Origin: an uncultured Clostridia bacterium
Lineage (GTDB): Bacteria; Bacillota; Clostridia; Oscillospirales; Oscillospiraceae
Direction: 5' to 3'
Length of the DNA stretch: 43,355 nt
Assembly: GCA_946628965.1 (NCBI GenBank)
Contig: CAMOXI010000009.1
Location: 1-43,355, forward strand
The notes under the pieces: generated by a model
What the model was told of the DNA's origin: nothing
The model's input: the letters and a program-made list of their open reading frames with translations, nothing else
Databases searched by the model: none
Position numbers and translations under genes: made by a program
In this document: piece by piece, positions 40,383-43,355 of the stretch
How the letters are laid out: each line of letters starts with the position of its first letter
Numbering within the stretch: position 1 is the stretch's first letter

Positions 40383-40823
40383 TTACCTGCGGACGATGAG
40401 CTTTACGCCCTCGATCCGAATACCCTGCAGGATCTCGCCCACGGCTGCCTTATCCTCGTCGTTCTCCATGCGGGCGGTCCAGACCTTTCCGCCCACGGTC
40501 ACGGCGCCGGTGCCGCGGATGTTGTCGATCTCCTCGGTCACGACACAGTCCTTGCCCAGGATCATGTCGGCATTGGTGGGCTTGACGCGGCTGTTGACAT
40601 ACTTTTTGACCAGCGGTCGGGTCGCCGCCAGGGCTACCACGGACACCACCAGAAACCACAGCAGCTGCAGCCACATGGGCGCGTGCAGCGCGGCGGCGAT
40701 CAGGGCAGCCAGGGCGCCGAGGGCAAACCAGATGGAGATCAGCCCGGGGACGATCCCCTCGATCACCAGCAGCACGATCATGGCGATCAGCCAGACCAGG
40801 GCCATATTTACACTTGCTGTCAT
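40383..40823 (-). CDS. NfeD-like membrane protein
   Basis: 146 residues from ATG 40823, eight bases after GGAG. Helices ALVWLIAMIVLLVIEGIVPG and LISIWFALGALAALIAAAL plus a third (LLWFLVVSVVALAAT), then a C-terminal OB-fold (LGKDCVVTEEIDNIRGTGAV) typical of NfeD. Short form without the ClpP-like protease part. Partner of the SPFH protein; the pair likely organises membrane domains. Confidence 0.9.
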   Translation of the reverse strand: MTASVNMALVWLIAMIVLLVIEGIVPGLISIWFALGALAALIAAALHAPMWLQLLWFLVVSVVALAATRPLVKKYVNSRVKPTNADMILGKDCVVTEEIDNIRGTGAVTVGGKVWTARMENDEDKAAVGEILQGIRIEGVKLIVRR

Positions 40824-40858
40824 GAGGACGCTCCTTTCTTTTGGTCATTCTTATGAGT

Positions 40859-40887
40859 ATTATATCTTGCCTCTGCTCTTTTCGCAA
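40859..40887 (-). promoter_or_regulatory. Promoter of the nfeD-SPFH operon
   Basis: Minus strand TTGCGA (40882-40887), 17-nt spacer, TATAAT (40859-40864). Confidence 0.75.
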
Positions 40888-40936
40888 GGGCTTTCAGCGG
40901 GGCGGAAAAATTTTTAATACGGCAGCACTTTAGCTC

Positions 40937-40965
40937 TTTACTTTTTTCGCGCGGTGATGTAACAT
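40937..40965 (+). promoter_or_regulatory. Promoter of the yerC-methyltransferase pair
   Basis: TTTACT (40937-40942), 17-nt spacer, TAACAT (40960-40965); the gene starts at 41003 after GGAGG. Confidence 0.6.
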
Positions 40966-41002
40966 ATGGTTTAACTAAAAATAAGCCGAAACGGAGGAAG
41001 CT

Positions 41003-41299
41003 ATGAACAAGCTGAATCGGAAACCCCGCAACGACAGAATGTACGAGGCGATTCTCTCCCTGCAGACCGTGGAGGAGTGCAAGAAGTTTTTTGACGATCT
41101 CTGCTCCATCTCGGAGCTCATGGCCATGGAGCAGCGCTTTCAGGTGGCCTCCTGCCTCGATGAAGGCATGATTTACAACGATATCCTCGCGGAGACCGGC
41201 GCTTCCAGCGCCACCATCAGCCGCGTGAACCGCTCCCTGCAGTATGGACGCGGCGGCTATGAGATCGCGTTCAGCCGCCTCAAGGAGAAGGCCGAATGA
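41003..41299 (+). CDS. YerC/YecD family TrpR-related DNA-binding protein
   Basis: 98 residues. TrpR-like fold: LCSISELMAMEQRFQVASCL (about residues 35-54), then the HTH YNDILAETGASSATISRVNR and SLQYGRGGYEIAF, the YerC/YecD signature. Unlike TrpR it has no known tryptophan role; target genes are unknown. ATGA overlap with the methyltransferase gene implies co-translation. Confidence 0.92.
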   Translation: MNKLNRKPRNDRMYEAILSLQTVEECKKFFDDLCSISELMAMEQRFQVASCLDEGMIYNDILAETGASSATISRVNRSLQYGRGGYEIAFSRLKEKAE

Positions 41300-42018
41300 G
41301 CGCCTACGGCCCGCTTGCCGCCTGGTATGACACGCTGACGGGCGATGTCCCCTACGCACAGTTTGCTGATTTTTATGAGACGGAGTTCGCGCGTGACGGC
41401 GGCGAATTCCGTCTTCTTTTGGATCTGTGCTGCGGGACCGGCACCCTGACGGCGGAGATGGCCCGGCGCGGCTACGAGATGATCGGTGTGGACGCGTCGC
41501 CCGACATGCTGATGCAGGCCCGGGAAAAGTGCGCGGAGCTGCCGGTGCCGCCGCTGCTGCTCTGCCAGGACGCCAGTGAGATCGACCTCTACGGCACGGT
41601 GGACGCGGCGTACTGTTCTCTGGACGGTTTCAATTACATCCCTCCCGAGGATCTGAAAACGGTGTTCTTCCGCCTGCGCTATTTCATCCGCCCCGGCGGC
41701 CTTCTCTTATTTGACGTACACACGCCGGAATGGTTCCGCTCTCTGGACGGAAATGTTTTCGTGGACGAAAGCGACGACGTGCTCTGCCTCTGGCGGGCGG
41801 ATTTCGACGAAGAGGAGCGGAAGATCGTCTACGGCATGGATCTATTCGAGCGCCGCGGCCGGCTCTGGCAGCGCAGCGGCGAGGAGCATGTGGAGTACGC
41901 CCACGAGCTCAACTGGCTGACGGAGCAGCTGACCGCGCTGGGATACGGCAGCGTGCGCCTGCTCACCGATTGCCCGCAGAAGGAACAGGGCCGGGTGTTT
42001 CTCGCCGCCGTGCGGTGA
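41296..42018 (+). CDS. Class I SAM-dependent methyltransferase
   Basis: 240 residues. SAM motif I LLLDLCCGTGTLTAEMARRG (about residues 38-57), motif II MIGVDASPDMLMQAR, then LLCQDASEIDLYGTVDAAYC and a later FIRPGGLLLFDVHTPEWF. Looks like a small-molecule or tRNA methyltransferase of the Methyltransf_11/25 type; substrate unknown. Second gene after yerC. Confidence 0.9.
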   Translation: MSAYGPLAAWYDTLTGDVPYAQFADFYETEFARDGGEFRLLLDLCCGTGTLTAEMARRGYEMIGVDASPDMLMQAREKCAELPVPPLLLCQDASEIDLYGTVDAAYCSLDGFNYIPPEDLKTVFFRLRYFIRPGGLLLFDVHTPEWFRSLDGNVFVDESDDVLCLWRADFDEEERKIVYGMDLFERRGRLWQRSGEEHVEYAHELNWLTEQLTALGYGSVRLLTDCPQKEQGRVFLAAVR

Positions 42019-42263
42019 GTGTTAGTGGCCAGTGGTCAGTGGCCAGCACTGTGAAATCATGTATCTGAGAGACGAACGCAACCCCTCAGTCGCTAACGCG
42101 ACAGCTATTGCCCACCTTGCGGTACGCGAAAAACGCTTCGGGCTTACGCTTGTCCTCGCGTTTTTCGACCGCTGCGGAAATTCCGATCCCGCTTCCTCTG
42201 CCCCCGGCAGCGCGGGATCGCAATTCCCTTACACAGGGGAGCCTAATAGGAAAGGATATTATA
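42019..42263. other. Intergenic region with short palindromes and direct repeats
   Basis: No gene seen. Direct repeat GTGGCCAGTGGTCAGTGGCC near 42025, then GTCGC-TAAC-GCGAC, CGAAAAACGC/GCGTTTTTCG with about 22 nt between, and GATCCCGC/GCGGGATC. The block resembles dispersed intergenic repeats of gut Clostridia. The hslO ribosome site AAAGGA follows near 42251. Confidence 0.6.
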
Positions 42264-43160
42264 ATGGACAAAATCATTCGTGCCACCGCCGCTGACGGCT
42301 ATATCAAGATGGCGGTCATCACCGCCCGGGACACAGTGGAGCGCGCCCGGGAGATCCACAACTGCTCCCCCACCGCCGCCGCTGCCCTGGGCCGCACGCT
42401 CTGCGCCGCCTCCCTGCTGGGCGAGGCGATGAAGGAGGAAAACGCCACCCTCACCATCCGCATTAACGGCGGCGGCCCCATCGGGAGCGTCGTCGCGGTC
42501 TCCGACTCCGAGGGTTATGTGCGCGGCACCGTGGGCGATCCGTCGGTGGATCCGCCCCGCCGGCGGGACGGCAAGCTCAACGTGGGCGCCGCCGTCGGCC
42601 AGGACGGCATGCTCACCGTCAGCCGGGACATCGGCCTCAAGGAGCCCTACATCGGCTCCACGGAACTGCGCTCCGGTGAGATCGCAGAAGACCTGACCGC
42701 CTACCTGCTGGAGAGTGAACAGGTCCCCTCCGCCTGCGCCCTGGGCGTGCTGGTGGACACCGACCGCAGCATCAAAGCCGCCGGCGGCTTCATCGTACAG
42801 CTCATGCCCGGCGCGGACGAAGAACTGATCGGCAAGCTGGAGGATAACATCTTCCTCATGGATCAGCTCACCACCATTCTGGACGAGGACGGGACGGACG
42901 CCATTTTTGCACAGGTGCTGAAGGGTCTCGAGTACCACCTGGTAGGCGAAGCGCCCGTGGGCTATCGCTGCTACTGCAGCCGGGAGCGCGTGGAAGAGGC
43001 GCTCTCCTGCATCGAGGAGAGCGAGCTGCAGGAGATGATCGGCACGGGCGAGGCCGTGGAGGTCAGCTGCCAGTTCTGCGACGCGCGCTATGCTTTCACC
43101 CCCGACGACCTCAGAGCGCTGCTTCCGAAAGAAAGCGAAAAAATTGAAAATAACTCTTGA
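42264..43160 (+). CDS. hslO: Hsp33 redox-regulated chaperone
   Basis: 298 residues from ATG 42264, with AGGAAAGGA upstream. MDKIIRATAADGYIKMAVIT, INGGGPIGSVVAVSDSEGYV and GKLNVGAAVGQDGMLTVSRD match Hsp33. The C-terminal zinc site has CYC (about residue 236) and CQFC (about residue 273): four Cys that release zinc and form disulfides under oxidative stress, turning the chaperone on. Its stop codon overlaps the -35 box of the following tRNA promoter. Confidence 0.96.
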   Translation: MDKIIRATAADGYIKMAVITARDTVERAREIHNCSPTAAAALGRTLCAASLLGEAMKEENATLTIRINGGGPIGSVVAVSDSEGYVRGTVGDPSVDPPRRRDGKLNVGAAVGQDGMLTVSRDIGLKEPYIGSTELRSGEIAEDLTAYLLESEQVPSACALGVLVDTDRSIKAAGGFIVQLMPGADEELIGKLEDNIFLMDQLTTILDEDGTDAIFAQVLKGLEYHLVGEAPVGYRCYCSRERVEEALSCIEESELQEMIGTGEAVEVSCQFCDARYAFTPDDLRALLPKESEKIENNS

Positions 43161-43185
43161 CAATTTGGGGTTTCTTTAGTATTAT
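43157..43185 (+). promoter_or_regulatory. Promoter of the tRNA-Val/tRNA-Phe cluster
   Basis: TTGACA (43157-43162) overlaps the hslO stop codon; 17-nt spacer, then TATTAT (43180-43185). Confidence 0.85.
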
Positions 43186-43199
43186 AACAAAGCTGTCGC

Positions 43200-43276
43200 G
43201 GGAGCATAGCTCAGCTGGTTAGAGCACCTGCCTTACAAGCAGGGGGTCACTGGTTCGAGTCCAGTTGTTCCCACCA
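43200..43276 (+). tRNA. tRNA-Val (anticodon TAC)
   Basis: 77 nt with encoded CCA (43274-43276). Acceptor GGGAGCA/TGTTCCC (one G-U), anticodon stem CCTGC/GCAGG with loop CTTACAA, giving anticodon TAC (codons GUN, Val), and T loop TTCGAGT. Confidence 0.97.
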
Positions 43277-43305
43277 CCCTTTCCAGTGCGTACAGCTTTG
43301 AATAT

Positions 43306-43355
<50 letters not shown>

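Overview
The window looks like the chromosome of a GC-rich, spore-forming gut Clostridium relative (Bacillota, Clostridia, probably Oscillospiraceae). The evidence is spoVAD-spoVAE, a two-gene SufC-SufB iron-sulfur system, a potABCD polyamine transporter, a FMN-riboswitch ECF transporter gene, a DUF5685 protein, strong AAGGAGG ribosome binding sites and TTGACA/TATAAT promoters. This placement is inferred from gene content; no taxonomic marker gene is present.

Layout. Bases 1-4170 are the end of an integrated mobile element lying against the 3' end of tRNA-Arg(CCG). It carries a leftward operon (six small or unknown genes ending in a ParB-methyltransferase cut by the window edge), two small Cro/C1-type repressors, and a compact divergent switch with operators placed inside both promoter spacers. 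Bases 4271-8529 hold a ferredoxin-type aldo/keto reductase, ApbE and recG. Bases 8712-12808 are a leftward operon: polysaccharide deacetylase, cytidylate-kinase-like protein, lipoprotein, FGGY kinase. Bases 12910-15439 hold a lipid-linked oligosaccharide flippase that overlaps, tail to tail, a RibU-like riboflavin transporter gene driven by an unusually large FMN riboswitch. Bases 15530-17316 hold a SLOG protein, a HAD phosphatase and a half-length P-loop ATPase. Bases 17530-22434 are leftward: zinc-ribbon membrane protein, DUF5685 and DnaJ-TPR, then ddl, then sufC-sufB. Bases 22696-25961 form a small redox module (aldo/keto reductase, flavodoxin, SnoaL-like protein, divergent LysR) bounded by inverted copies of a 40-bp repeat, with a broken second reductase at one end. 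Bases 25984-30826 hold a DUF4914 P-loop protein and an envelope operon (LRR protein, phosphodiester glycosidase, small membrane protein). Bases 30967-37682 hold truA, a structured non-coding region, potABCD and spoVAD-spoVAE. A five-copy 82-bp tandem repeat follows, then hexokinase, NfeD-SPFH, a TrpR-like regulator with a methyltransferase, hslO, and tRNA-Val and tRNA-Phe.

The most unusual signals are non-coding. (1) The FMN riboswitch (15003-15439) has two variable stems each expanded by a homologous hairpin element of about 160 nt, in opposite orientation. (2) An array of exactly five 82-bp units, each with a terminator-like hairpin, separates convergent spoVAE and hexokinase. (3) A structured RNA of about 236 nt lies after truA, and a leader with competing terminator and antiterminator pairings precedes potA. 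(4) The mobile element's genetic switch is very compact. I saw no CRISPR array, no complete insertion sequence and no integrase.
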